A DNA stretch of 64,000 nt from Labilithrix sp. (lineage in GTDB: Bacteria > Myxococcota_A > Polyangia > Polyangiales > Polyangiaceae). The first letter of the stretch is position 1; each line of letters starts with the position of its first letter. A program made the translations under genes and the position numbers. Under the pieces are notes generated by a model that worked only from the letters and a program-made list of their open reading frames with translations, was not told the DNA's origin and made no database searches. Below, in pieces: positions 38,798 to 47,611 of the stretch. Location: assembly GCA_019637155.1 (NCBI GenBank), contig JAHBWE010000002.1, forward strand, positions 62,001-126,000. The letters are read 5' to 3'.

Positions 38798-39964
38798 TCA
38801 GGTGTGTAGTAGGCGCTCGCACGTGAGGAGGAGGGCGGCGGCGTCGACGCGCCTCGAAAAGAGGAGGACGCGTGGGTCGGAGCGGAACGGCTCGTGCACG
38901 TGACGCTGGTCGATGCAGAGCACGATGGGAGCACGCGCCGAGTCGAGGAGCGCTAGCTTGCTCGCCAGGTAGTCGGGGGTCCAGTAGCCGACGACCTCGA
39001 CGAGCACACGTCCTCGGTCCGACGTCAGCGCGAAGTCTGGGAAAAGAAGGCGGCCTCCGTTCGCGCGGATGACCGCTGGCTCGCGCTCGATGCGCCACGG
39101 CGAGTCGAGTCGGCGTAGGTCCTTGTCCAGGTTCGCCTCCAGCTTGCTGTCATGCTCCCTCGGCATCGCGTACGTGCGCGGGATGGGAGCGCCTGCGTCG
39201 AGATCGAAGCGCAGCCCGTCGCCGCCGACGAGGACGCGGGCGGTCATCGACCATCCCTGCGTCGCGACCAAGGCGGGCAACCAGCGGGCGAGCGCCCGGC
39301 CATACTTCACAGTGTCGTGGAAGAGCGCGAGCGGCCCGGACAAGGTCATCTCCACGCCGCCGTTGGTACTCGGGCCCTCCTCGAACGAGAGCATGAGGCC
39401 GATGAGCTTCGCGTAGCTGACGACTCGCCGGACGTTCGAACGCACGGATGCGCGTAGGTTCGTCGCGCGACAGAGAAGCGATTGAACGACGGCCAGGTTG
39501 TATCGCTCGGCGAGGTCCGCCGTCGTCGGCGGCGTGGCGGGGGCGACCAAGAGGCGCGCGCGCGGGCGATCGGCGAAGAGCCACTCCTCGATGCGGCCTG
39601 CCTCGATTCCGAGCTCCGACGCGGTCGTCGCGAGCGCCTCCTCCCGATCGCGCTCGGCCGCGAGTGGGAAGAGGGATCGACGAATGACCGCCGGCGCGAC
39701 CGGCGCGTCGACGCGCGTCTTCCAGCGACTGCGCTCGACGGCCCACGCTGCAGCAGCGAGCTTGCGGCTCGCGCCGTGTCGTCGCGCGACCGCGGCGACG
39801 ACCTCGATGATGCGCTCGTCGACGTGGGCGACGCTGCGGTCGTGCGCGGCTCGCATCTCTGCGACGAGCTCACGCAGCCACGGCTCGTCACGCGACGTGA
39901 GCCATCGCGGAACGACGCGGCCGTCGGGAGTTCGATCAACCTCGAGGAGACGGAGGGGGAGCAT
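38798..39964 (-). CDS. Bax1-like nuclease (DUF790 family), XPB partner
   Basis: 388 residues of the DUF790 family, whose archaeal member Bax1 is a structure-specific nuclease bound to the helicase XPB. Recognisable family features are the N-terminal MLPLRLLEVDRTPDGRVVPRWL, the conserved ADLAERYNLAVVQSLLCRA near residue 170, and a C-terminal PD-(D/E)XK-like core, LLFPDFALTSDRGRVLVEVVGYWTPDYLASKL (Asp ... Glu-x-x-Gly-x-Trp in this family). The start overlaps the 3' end of the XPB-like gene by 29 nt, so the two are translated together. XPB-Bax1 unwinds and cuts DNA bubbles, probably in excision repair. Here the pair is transcribed straight towards the CRISPR leader, next to adaptation genes. Confidence 0.88.
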   Translation of the reverse strand: MLPLRLLEVDRTPDGRVVPRWLTSRDEPWLRELVAEMRAAHDRSVAHVDERIIEVVAAVARRHGASRKLAAAAWAVERSRWKTRVDAPVAPAVIRRSLFPLAAERDREEALATTASELGIEAGRIEEWLFADRPRARLLVAPATPPTTADLAERYNLAVVQSLLCRATNLRASVRSNVRRVVSYAKLIGLMLSFEEGPSTNGGVEMTLSGPLALFHDTVKYGRALARWLPALVATQGWSMTARVLVGGDGLRFDLDAGAPIPRTYAMPREHDSKLEANLDKDLRRLDSPWRIEREPAVIRANGGRLLFPDFALTSDRGRVLVEVVGYWTPDYLASKLALLDSARAPIVLCIDQRHVHEPFRSDPRVLLFSRRVDAAALLLTCERLLHT

Positions 39965-41300
39965 GTTTCGCTCGCAGGCGCGACTGGCGCGCGTCGGTGG
40001 TGTCGGTGGTGATCAGCTCATAGACGACGGCGTGCTTGTCCGGAGCCGGCCTGAGCACTCGCCCGATTCGCTGTACGTACTCGCGAGCTCCGAGGGCGCC
40101 GGCGACGAGGATGGCGACCCGCGCATCCGGTACGTCGACGCCTTCGTTCAGGACGCGCGCGGACGCGATGGCGCGCAGCTTTCCTTCGCGGAAAGCTTGG
40201 AGGACCTCCCGCCGCTCGGGAGCGGCCGTCTCGCCGGTGATGACCGGGATCAGGTTGTCGCGCGCGGCGGTGTAGGCGTTCTCGGCGAGCGCCATGAACA
40301 CGATCGTCCGGTCCGCGGCGTGACGCTTCAACAACGTGCGGACGAGCGCGCGCTTCGCCCGAGGGAAGGACGCGATCGCGACCGCACGGGCGCGGTCACG
40401 CAGGGCGCGAAGGCCCTCCGGCGATCGCGCGAGGCCGCGCAGGAGCGTCGCGATGTCCGCGCCTGGGTAGAGGCGCACGAACGTCCGCCGCATCTCCGAG
40501 AAGGCGCGGGTGCGCGCGTCGTACTCGGCGCGCTCGTCGGCGTCGAGGCGCACCGGGATCCGCACGACCGTGACGGGCGCGAGGTGCGTGCCGACGAGGT
40601 CCGCGTAGCCGATCTCGTAGACGACGGGGCCGACGAGGGATCGAAGGCGAGCCTCGCCGTCCGAGGTCGGATCGGGAGCGGTGGCGGTGAGCCCGAGGCG
40701 CGCGACCGCCGCCGAGGACTCGAGCGCCTCGACGCGGGCACCACCGGCGAAATGGTGGACCTCGTCGACGACGAGGAGCCCGAATCGATCGCCCAACACG
40801 TCCATATGGCGAAATGCGCTTTCGAAGGTCAGCACCGTCGTCCGCTCGATCCGACGGCGGCCGTCGCCGACGATGCCGATACGCTCTCCGGCGAATCGAC
40901 TCTCCAACTCCGTGAGCCACGCATTCGCGAGCACCCTCGTCGGACACAGCACCGCGGTGGGGAGGCCGGTCTCGAACATCGCCGCGACGGCGACGCGGGT
41001 CTTCCCTCCGCCGGTCGGTAATACGACGACTCCGCGTCTTCCGGCGGCATTCCAGCAGGCGAGCGCTTGGGCCTGGTAGTGCCGGAGCTCGAGCGAGCTC
41101 ACGTCGCGTGGCCGCCGCTCCCACTCCGTGCGGAGATCTCGCTCGAGCGTGATTCCTGCTGCGTCGGCGTGCGCCGCGATCTCCGCGAAATGCAGCGCGG
41201 CCGTTCGGTGGGAATCGGAGCGAGAGTCCCATACGCCGGTCGGGAGCCCTTCGGCGTCGCCGAGATCCAGCGTCCCTCTGTCGAAACGCAGCCGCCTCAT
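39936..41300 (-). CDS. XPB-like superfamily 2 helicase
   Basis: 454 residues from the ATG at 41300; the longer open frame to 41639 is Pro/Ser-rich and crosses the divergent promoter. Helicase motifs are in order: RHYQAQAL Q-like motif at 73-80, Walker A LPTGGGKT at 94-101, DEVH at 179-182, LTATAP near 204, TGETAAPERREVLQAFREG and VLNEGVDVPDARVAILV in the second RecA domain, and QRIGRVLRP as motif VI. The short N-terminal domain before motif I and the following Bax1-like gene identify it as an XPB type rather than RadD or UvrB. Predicted role: ATP-driven 3'-5' opening of damaged DNA with the Bax1-like nuclease. Transcribed divergently from the AddAB-Cas run. Confidence 0.92.
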   Translation of the reverse strand: MRRLRFDRGTLDLGDAEGLPTGVWDSRSDSHRTAALHFAEIAAHADAAGITLERDLRTEWERRPRDVSSLELRHYQAQALACWNAAGRRGVVVLPTGGGKTRVAVAAMFETGLPTAVLCPTRVLANAWLTELESRFAGERIGIVGDGRRRIERTTVLTFESAFRHMDVLGDRFGLLVVDEVHHFAGGARVEALESSAAVARLGLTATAPDPTSDGEARLRSLVGPVVYEIGYADLVGTHLAPVTVVRIPVRLDADERAEYDARTRAFSEMRRTFVRLYPGADIATLLRGLARSPEGLRALRDRARAVAIASFPRAKRALVRTLLKRHAADRTIVFMALAENAYTAARDNLIPVITGETAAPERREVLQAFREGKLRAIASARVLNEGVDVPDARVAILVAGALGAREYVQRIGRVLRPAPDKHAVVYELITTDTTDARQSRLRAKHAPPPSPRG

Positions 41301-41445
41301 GCCGGCGTGTCGAGCACACGTCGTGCCTGCACGTGGCGCCAACGATCCTCGGCAGTTGGCGGTCGTGACCCTATGGCCGGGCCAGGCCGGGGCCAGGCCA
41401 GGGGCCAGCTCTGCGACGCCGGATGTCGCGTACGCCCTAGGGGTG
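41301..41445. promoter_or_regulatory. Divergent promoter region with four GGCCAG direct repeats
   Basis: The 145 bases between the XPB-like and AddB-like starts must drive both units. They contain GGCCAG at 41380, 41391, 41396 and 41403, three of them overlapping or separated by only a few bases. This is a candidate regulator-binding cluster that would control repair pair and adaptation unit together. No sigma-70 boxes are clear in this GC-rich sequence. Confidence 0.45.
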
Positions 41446-44232
41446 ATGTTGCTGGGGGTGAGGGCGTGCTCTGCTGGGGGCGTGCGTCCGGTGGTCGGGC
41501 TCTCGCTTGGTGGGCCGGTCGTCGTGGCCGGAACGGGGCCGCGGCTCGGTGCTCCGGCGTGGGGGCCGCCGGCGTTGCTGCGTGACCTCGAGCTTCGGCT
41601 CGGAATCGCACCACTAGAAGAGGAGGCGAGCGTTCGCATTCCTGCTTGGGTCGCGCGTGTTCGGTCGCTCGCCGACGGCGATGCGTTCTATGCGCGATCG
41701 TTCGCGCTCGATGAGCTGGGGACCGCGGCGCGTCTCCTCGAATGGCGCGACGACCTCGTGGAAGCCGGATGGAACGGCGAGGCCATCCCCGGCGGTGGGC
41801 CTCGCCTCGACGCGCTCGCGGCGCTGGAGCGGCACGCGGAGCAGCCTCATCGGGTCGCCGAGGTCGAACGCGCGCTCGCGCAGCAACCAGACACGATCTA
41901 CGAGTCGCTCTCGCTCCTCGAGCCGGCGTCGCTGTGGCCGGGCCGATGGCGGAGGATCTTCGAGCTCCTCGAGCGACGCGGGACGCGCGTCGCGACGGAG
42001 GCGCCGTCGTTCGGCGCGAGGGCGGCGCGCGACACGGACCTCGGGCGATTGCAGCGGAGCCTCGCCGGCGAGGCGGTCGAGCAGGCGCGGGGCGATGGCT
42101 CCGTCCTCGTGTTGCGCGGCGACACGCTCGCGGACCTCGCCGAGATCACGGCGATGCTCGTCGCGTCCGACGCGAGGCCCGCCGTCGTCGTCCGGTGCTG
42201 CGAAGGAGAGACCCTCGACGTCGCGCTCCGCGCGCACGGCTCGCCGGCGCAAGGGAAGATGCGCGAGAGCGTGTGGCGGCCTGCGCTGCAGGTGCTCGCG
42301 CTCGCCCTCGAGATCGCGTTCGAGCCGCGGGATCCGTACCGCGTCCTCGAGCTCCTGACGCTCCCGCTCGGTCCCTTCCGCGGTCTGCTCGGCGCTCGGC
42401 TCGCGCGCGCGGTCGCACGTCAGCCCGGCACCGGAGGCAAGGAGTGGCTCCGCCAGAAGCGGGAGGCCGCGCGGCACCTCCATGAGGAGCACGCGCGCCG
42501 CGAGCGCGAGACCGGACGCGGCGACGACGAGGTGGAGCGGCTCGCGCGGGAACGCGTCGATGAGCGCTTGCGCCAGGTGGCGGAGTGGCTCGAGACGCCG
42601 GGCGCGCCCCCGACCGGCATTCCACGCGAGCAGCTCCTCGCCGTGATCGAGCGCGTGCGACGCTGGCATCGGAGCCGCGTCCAGGCCGGCGCCGGGGACG
42701 CCTTCCTCCTCGCGCACGCGCAGGCGACGACGTTCGCCGCGGCGGTGGCCGCCGATCCGCGGCCGGCGTTCACGCGCGAGCACGTGCGGCAGCTCTTCGA
42801 TCGCTTCGGACGGATCGAGCAGCAGCACGAGCTGTCGATCGAGGACGCCGGACGCGTCGCGCACGTCATCCATCCGGGATCGATCCTCGGCGAGCGCGAT
42901 CGCGTGATCCTCTGGGGCTTCGTCGGCGGCGTCGAGCGGAGGCCTCCGCGATGTCCGTGGACGCACGAAGAGCAAGCCGCCATCGCCGCCGCGGGCGTCG
43001 AGATCGTCGATCCCGCCGCGCTCCTCGAGGCAGAGGCCGGCGCCTGGCGCGGCGCGGTCCTCGCCGCGCGGGAGAGCCTCGTGCTCGTCGTGCCGCGATC
43101 GATTCGCGGCACCGCGACGACGACACATCCACTGTGGGACGAGATCCGCGCGCGGCTCTCGCTCGACGAGGGATCCGCGGCGCGCTTGACGCGGGAGGCG
43201 ACCGACATCCGCGAGCGCGGGATGCCGCGCGTCGAGGTGAGGGCGATCGCGCCGCTCGCGCTCCCGCCCGGACGTGCAGCGTGGCGCCTCCCGCCCGAGG
43301 TGCTGCGCGCGCCCACCTCCGCGCCGCCGGCCACCGCGTCGCCGGCCTCCGTCTCCGTCACCGCGCTCGAGCGCATCGCGACATGTCCGCTCGCGTGGGT
43401 CCTCGAGCAGCGCGCCGGCCTCCGGTCGGGCGCGATGTCCAAGGTCGCGCGCGGCAGCCTCCTGAACGGCGGACTCGCGCATCGCCTCGTCGAAGAGCTG
43501 CACCTCGAGGGCGCCTTCACCTGCGACGAGGCGACCTTCCTCGCGCGCGCGAGGGAGCGGTTCGAGCGGCTCGTCGCGGCGGAGGGGGCGACGTTGCTCT
43601 TGCCGGGCGCGGCGATCGAACGACTCCAGCTCACGCGACAGATCCTCGAGTCGGTGCGCGCGCTCCATCGTTACCTGGCGCAGAGCGGCCTCCTCATCGC
43701 CGCGGTGGAGGAGGAGATCGCGACCGCGTCCGCGATCGGGCCGCTCCACGGACGCCTCGATCTGAGGCTCGTCGACGCGGAGGGGACGGCGGTCGTCCTC
43801 GACGTGAAGTGGGGCGCGAGCGCGTACCGTGACGCCCTCGAGAAGGGCCACGCCGTGCAGCTCGCCGTCTACGCGCGGGCGGTGGCGGAGACGAGCCCGG
43901 CGTCGCGCGGACCGGCTCCGGCCGGGTATTTCGCGTGCGCGTCGGGCGCCGTCCTGACGACCGATCCGCGCATGCACGCGCCGCGGTTGCTCGCGGGGCC
44001 TTCGCTGGACGAGACCTGGCGCCGCGTCGAGGCGACGGCGCGCGCGGTGCTGGACGCGCACGCCGGCGGCGTCGTCCACGTGCCCGCGGCGAAGACGAAG
44101 CGGCCGCTCCTCGACGCGCTCGGGATCCAGGAGGGGGAGCGCGCGCGGCACCTCGACGCGGCGCCGGACGCGGCGTGCGGCTATTGCGATTACGACGCCA
44201 TCTGCGGGCGAAAATGGAGCGCCTTCGAATGA
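41446..44232 (+). CDS. AddB-like protein with C-terminal Fe-S PD-(D/E)XK nuclease
   Basis: 928 residues from the ATG at 41446 (a GTG at 41443 is equally possible; the open frame upstream crosses the divergent promoter). The N-terminal 600 residues follow the inactivated helicase half of AddB-type proteins (GAPAWGPPALLRDLELRLGI at the start) and have no Walker A. The C-terminal domain is a Cas4/AddB-type nuclease: catalytic core HGRLDLRL ... VVLDVKWG (about 765-785), plus an iron-sulfur cage made of Cys about 646 (IATCPLAW) and C911, C914, C920 (CGYCDYDAIC). The stop overlaps the AddA-like start (ATGA), as in addBA operons. Predicted to resect DNA double-strand ends with its partner. In E. coli such enzymes (RecBCD) generate the fragments from which spacers are taken, so its place directly upstream of cas4-cas1-cas2 is suggestive. 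Confidence 0.85.
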   Translation: MLLGVRACSAGGVRPVVGLSLGGPVVVAGTGPRLGAPAWGPPALLRDLELRLGIAPLEEEASVRIPAWVARVRSLADGDAFYARSFALDELGTAARLLEWRDDLVEAGWNGEAIPGGGPRLDALAALERHAEQPHRVAEVERALAQQPDTIYESLSLLEPASLWPGRWRRIFELLERRGTRVATEAPSFGARAARDTDLGRLQRSLAGEAVEQARGDGSVLVLRGDTLADLAEITAMLVASDARPAVVVRCCEGETLDVALRAHGSPAQGKMRESVWRPALQVLALALEIAFEPRDPYRVLELLTLPLGPFRGLLGARLARAVARQPGTGGKEWLRQKREAARHLHEEHARRERETGRGDDEVERLARERVDERLRQVAEWLETPGAPPTGIPREQLLAVIERVRRWHRSRVQAGAGDAFLLAHAQATTFAAAVAADPRPAFTREHVRQLFDRFGRIEQQHELSIEDAGRVAHVIHPGSILGERDRVILWGFVGGVERRPPRCPWTHEEQAAIAAAGVEIVDPAALLEAEAGAWRGAVLAARESLVLVVPRSIRGTATTTHPLWDEIRARLSLDEGSAARLTREATDIRERGMPRVEVRAIAPLALPPGRAAWRLPPEVLRAPTSAPPATASPASVSVTALERIATCPLAWVLEQRAGLRSGAMSKVARGSLLNGGLAHRLVEELHLEGAFTCDEATFLARARERFERLVAAEGATLLLPGAAIERLQLTRQILESVRALHRYLAQSGLLIAAVEEEIATASAIGPLHGRLDLRLVDAEGTAVVLDVKWGASAYRDALEKGHAVQLAVYARAVAETSPASRGPAPAGYFACASGAVLTTDPRMHAPRLLAGPSLDETWRRVEATARAVLDAHAGGVVHVPAAKTKRPLLDALGIQEGERARHLDAAPDAACGYCDYDAICGRKWSAFE

Positions 44233-47200
44233 GGGCCGAAGGGATCGCCATCGTCGGCGCGAGCGCCGGTAGTGGCAAGACATTTAGACTCACGCAAGAA
44301 GTTATAAACGCTGTTTCCAATAATAGCGTCAATCGTATTGACGTCGAGTCGCTCGTCGCCGTCACCTTCACGCGGAAGGCGCACTCCGAGCTCGAGGCGC
44401 GCATCCGGCACGCCCTCGCGCGCGGGAACGCCCACGCCGAGGCGCTGCGGCTCCCGCTCGCGTACCTCGGGACGGTGCACGCCGTCGCCCTCCGCCTCCT
44501 GCAGGAGTTCGCGATCGACGCGGGGCTCTCGCCCAACGTCGACGTCGTCGCCGGACACGAGACGAAGCTCCTCCGCCAGGCGTTCGAGCGGACGCTGGAC
44601 GAGTCGCGACGGCAGCACCTCGACGAGCTCGCCGCGCGGCTCGAGCTCGGCGTCGACCACCGCGCGCGCCGCACGGACTGGGTCTCGCCGTGCGCCGACA
44701 TCATGGACCTCGCGCGCGCGAACCGGATCCACCCCGACGCGCTCCCCGAGATGGCGGAGCGATCGATCGCGAGCTTGTTCGCGATCATGCCTCCGCCGGT
44801 CGCCGACGGCGCCGTCCTCGACGCCGCGCTGGCGCGGGAGCTGGAGGTGAGCGGGCAGGCGCTCCGGCGGAGCGACGACGGTCGATCGAACACGGCCACC
44901 GCGATGCAGCTCGTCGAGGACGCGCAGACGCGGCTCCGCGACGGTACGCTCCGCTGGTCGGTCTGGGCGAAGCTGGCGACGATCGCGCCGTCGAAGAAGT
45001 GCGACGTCCACGTCGCCGATCTCCGGCTCGCCGCCGAGCGCTACATGGAGCACCCGCGCCTCCACGACGATCTCCGCGCGATGACGCGCGCCATCTTCGA
45101 GGCGGCGCGGGCGGGGCTCGTCGCGTACCAGGACTGGAAGCGGGAGCGGCGCGTCGTCGACTACGTCGACATGCTCGACGGCGCGCTGACGCTGGTCGAA
45201 GAGCCGCGCGTGGAGGCGGAGCTCGCGCGGCGCCTCCGCCTCGTCGTCGTGGACGAGTTCCAGGACACGAGCCCGATCCAGCTCGCCTTGTTCCTGCGCC
45301 TCCACGCCCTCGCGCGGCGCTCGGTCTGGGTCGGCGATCGCAAGCAGTGCATCTTCGAATATGCGGGCGCCGATCCGGTGCTCATGGACGCCGTCGCGGC
45401 GTGGGTCGAGGAGACCGGCGGCGCGCGGGACCGGCTGATCCACAACTACCGATCGCGTCCGGAGCTCGTCGTGCTCTCCTCCGAGCTCTTCTGCGCGGCG
45501 CTCGCTCCGCACGGCTTCGCCCGCCCGGACGTGGCGGCGACGGCGAAGCGGGAGCGGCGCCCGGAGCACGACCGGCTTCCCCCGCTCGGCCTCTGGCGGC
45601 TCGAGACGAGCAACACCGCGGAGGACGCGGAGGCGGTGGCCGAAGGCGTGCGTCGTCTGCTCGACGCGCCGCACGAGACGCCGGTCCTCGATCGCGCGAC
45701 CAACACGATGCGCCCGCTCCGCGCCGGCGACGTCGCGGTCCTCGCGGCGACCAACGACTGGTCGCGCATGCTCGCCGACGCGCTCCACGCCCGCGGCATC
45801 CGCGCCGCGATCGCGCGGGCGGGGCTCTTCGACACACCGGAGGGCACGCTCCTCGACGCGGCGCTGCGCTGGCTGCTCGATCGCCACGACGAGCTCGCGG
45901 CCGCGGTCCTCGACGCGCTCACGGGATGGGCGGGCGCCGATCCGGACGCGTGGCTCACCGCGCGACTTCGTCGGGTCGACCCCGTCGGCCCCGGAGACCC
46001 CGGCGAGGAAGGCTGGCGCGCCGCGATCGAGCCGTTGCGCGAGCGGCTCGCCGTCCTCGCTCCGGTCGAGGCCGTCGACGCGGCGATCGGAGCGCTCGAC
46101 CTCGTCCGGCTCTGCGCGCGGTGGCCCGATCCGACCCAGCGGATCGCGAACATCGACGCCCTCCGCGCGATCGCCGAAGACTACGAGGAGCGCTGCGCGC
46201 AGGAGCGCGAGGCCGCGACCGTCGCCGGCCTCCTGCGCTACTTCGACGACGTCCGAACGCCGACGCTGCAGCGCGACGAGGTCCTCCCCTCCGACGATCA
46301 GCACGTGCCCGGCGACGACGGCGCGATCGTCGTGTGCACGTACCACAAGTCGAAGGGGCTCGAGTGGCCCGTCGTCGTCCTCGCGAACCTCGATCGCGCG
46401 GAGCGACGCGACGCCTTCGAGGTGACGCCGGAGGCGGCCGGAGCGGGCTTCGATCCGGAGCGTCCGCTCGCGAACCGATCGATCCGGTACTGGCCGTGGC
46501 CGCTCGGCGCGACGAAGAACGCTCCGCTCGCCGATCGCGCCGAGGCGTCACCCGAAGGCCAAGCGGTGTCGCTCCGTGAGCGCAAGGAGCGCGCGCGCCT
46601 CCTCTACGTCGGCTTCACGCGGGCGCGCGATCACCTCGTCCTCGCCGCGCGCGTCTCGAAGCACAAGGCGAAGACGGCGTGGCTCGACGTCCTCGCGGAC
46701 GAGGAGGGAGACGCGCTCCTCGACTTGCCGTTCGAGGCCGCCGACGGCGCGACCGCCACGACGGCGGTGCGCGGGACGGAGGTGCGGGTCGACACGCGCG
46801 TCCTCGGGCTCGGCCCGCGCCGCGATCCGCGCGATCGCCCGGAGCCGCCCGCGCCGCGCTGGTTCGCGCGACCGCTCGGCGGCGCGACCACCGCGCGTCC
46901 CGGATATCGCATCACGCCCTCCGCCGAGGTCACCGGCTGGCCCGCGCACGCGACGCTCGTCGGCGCGGCGCGCATCGGAGCGATTGACCACTTCGCGCGG
47001 GGGATCCCGCTCGACGCACCGACGAGGGACTACGACGTCCTCGGCCAGGCCGTGCACGGTTTCCTCGCGACCGACGTCCCGGGCCTCGCTCCGGCGGAGC
47101 GGCTCACGCGCGCGGCGCGGCTCCTCGACGGTTGGCGGATGGCGGCGCATCTCCGCGCGGAGTCGCTCCTCGTCGCGGGCGACGCGCTGCGGGCGTGGGT

Positions 47201-47531
47201 CGATCGAAGGTGGCCCGGCGCGCGGTGGCGGCGCGAGCTCCCGATCGAGGGACCGGTCCCGAGCGAGCACGGAGAGCGCTGGCTGAGCGGGATCATCGAT
47301 CTCTTGCTGGAGACGGAGGAGGGCTACGTGCTCGTCGATCACAAGTCGTTCCCCGCGCCGCACGAGGCCGCCTGGCGCGCGAAGTGCGTCGCCTTCGTTC
47401 CGCAGCTCGCCGCCTACTCGTTGCTCCTGGCCGGCACCGGAAGGCCCGTGCTCTCGACGTGGATCCACCTCCCCGTCGGCGGCGGCGCGGTGGAGATCAC
47501 GTTCCCGCGGACGAGCGCGCCACGCGAGTAG
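44229..47531 (+). CDS. AddA-like UvrD-type helicase-nuclease
   Basis: 1100 residues, the ATG at 44229 overlapping the stop of the AddB-like gene. Superfamily 1 helicase motifs are complete: Walker A GASAGSGKT (Lys17), VVVDEFQDTSP near 341, VWVGDRKQCIFEYAGADP, a conserved R-S-R-P motif (NYRSRPELV), CTYHKSKGLEWPVVVLANL and LLYVGFTRARDHLVLAA. The C-terminus has a PD-(D/E)XK nuclease: SGIIDLLLETEEGYVLVDHKS at about 1017-1037, then FVPQLAAYSLLL. This is the active motor and one of the two nucleases of an AddAB complex. Codons 19-38 use AT-rich, rare codons unlike the rest (see the separate entry). The cas4-cas1 gene begins 80 bases downstream on the same strand. Confidence 0.9.
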   Translation: MRAEGIAIVGASAGSGKTFRLTQEVINAVSNNSVNRIDVESLVAVTFTRKAHSELEARIRHALARGNAHAEALRLPLAYLGTVHAVALRLLQEFAIDAGLSPNVDVVAGHETKLLRQAFERTLDESRRQHLDELAARLELGVDHRARRTDWVSPCADIMDLARANRIHPDALPEMAERSIASLFAIMPPPVADGAVLDAALARELEVSGQALRRSDDGRSNTATAMQLVEDAQTRLRDGTLRWSVWAKLATIAPSKKCDVHVADLRLAAERYMEHPRLHDDLRAMTRAIFEAARAGLVAYQDWKRERRVVDYVDMLDGALTLVEEPRVEAELARRLRLVVVDEFQDTSPIQLALFLRLHALARRSVWVGDRKQCIFEYAGADPVLMDAVAAWVEETGGARDRLIHNYRSRPELVVLSSELFCAALAPHGFARPDVAATAKRERRPEHDRLPPLGLWRLETSNTAEDAEAVAEGVRRLLDAPHETPVLDRATNTMRPLRAGDVAVLAATNDWSRMLADALHARGIRAAIARAGLFDTPEGTLLDAALRWLLDRHDELAAAVLDALTGWAGADPDAWLTARLRRVDPVGPGDPGEEGWRAAIEPLRERLAVLAPVEAVDAAIGALDLVRLCARWPDPTQRIANIDALRAIAEDYEERCAQEREAATVAGLLRYFDDVRTPTLQRDEVLPSDDQHVPGDDGAIVVCTYHKSKGLEWPVVVLANLDRAERRDAFEVTPEAAGAGFDPERPLANRSIRYWPWPLGATKNAPLADRAEASPEGQAVSLRERKERARLLYVGFTRARDHLVLAARVSKHKAKTAWLDVLADEEGDALLDLPFEAADGATATTAVRGTEVRVDTRVLGLGPRRDPRDRPEPPAPRWFARPLGGATTARPGYRITPSAEVTGWPAHATLVGAARIGAIDHFARGIPLDAPTRDYDVLGQAVHGFLATDVPGLAPAERLTRAARLLDGWRMAAHLRAESLLVAGDALRAWVDRRWPGARWRRELPIEGPVPSEHGERWLSGIIDLLLETEEGYVLVDHKSFPAPHEAAWRAKCVAFVPQLAAYSLLLAGTGRPVLSTWIHLPVGGGAVEITFPRTSAPRE
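44270..44345 (+). other. AT-rich, rare-codon patch with a palindrome inside the AddA-like gene
   Basis: Immediately after the Walker A lysine codon the composition changes abruptly: codons AGA, ATA, GTT, AAT, AAT, AAT, CGT and ATT cluster in about 25 codons of a gene that otherwise uses G/C-ending codons. The patch contains CGTCAAT (44327-44333) and ATTGACG (44337-44343), a perfect inverted repeat with a 3-nt centre. The protein sequence stays in frame and plausible. Confidence 0.6.
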
Positions 47532-47611
47532 CGAAAATCGTCGGAACTGCATGAAGCGTGTAGATCTGATAGAGGTAGCGACTCGGTTTGTCGCAGGCGA
47601 GGGGAACGACG

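Noticed and set aside
40000..41639. Start of the XPB-like helicase at 41639
   Set aside because: The extra 113 residues are Pro/Ser/Arg-rich, overlap the divergent promoter and lie before a start (41300) that begins the conserved sequence.
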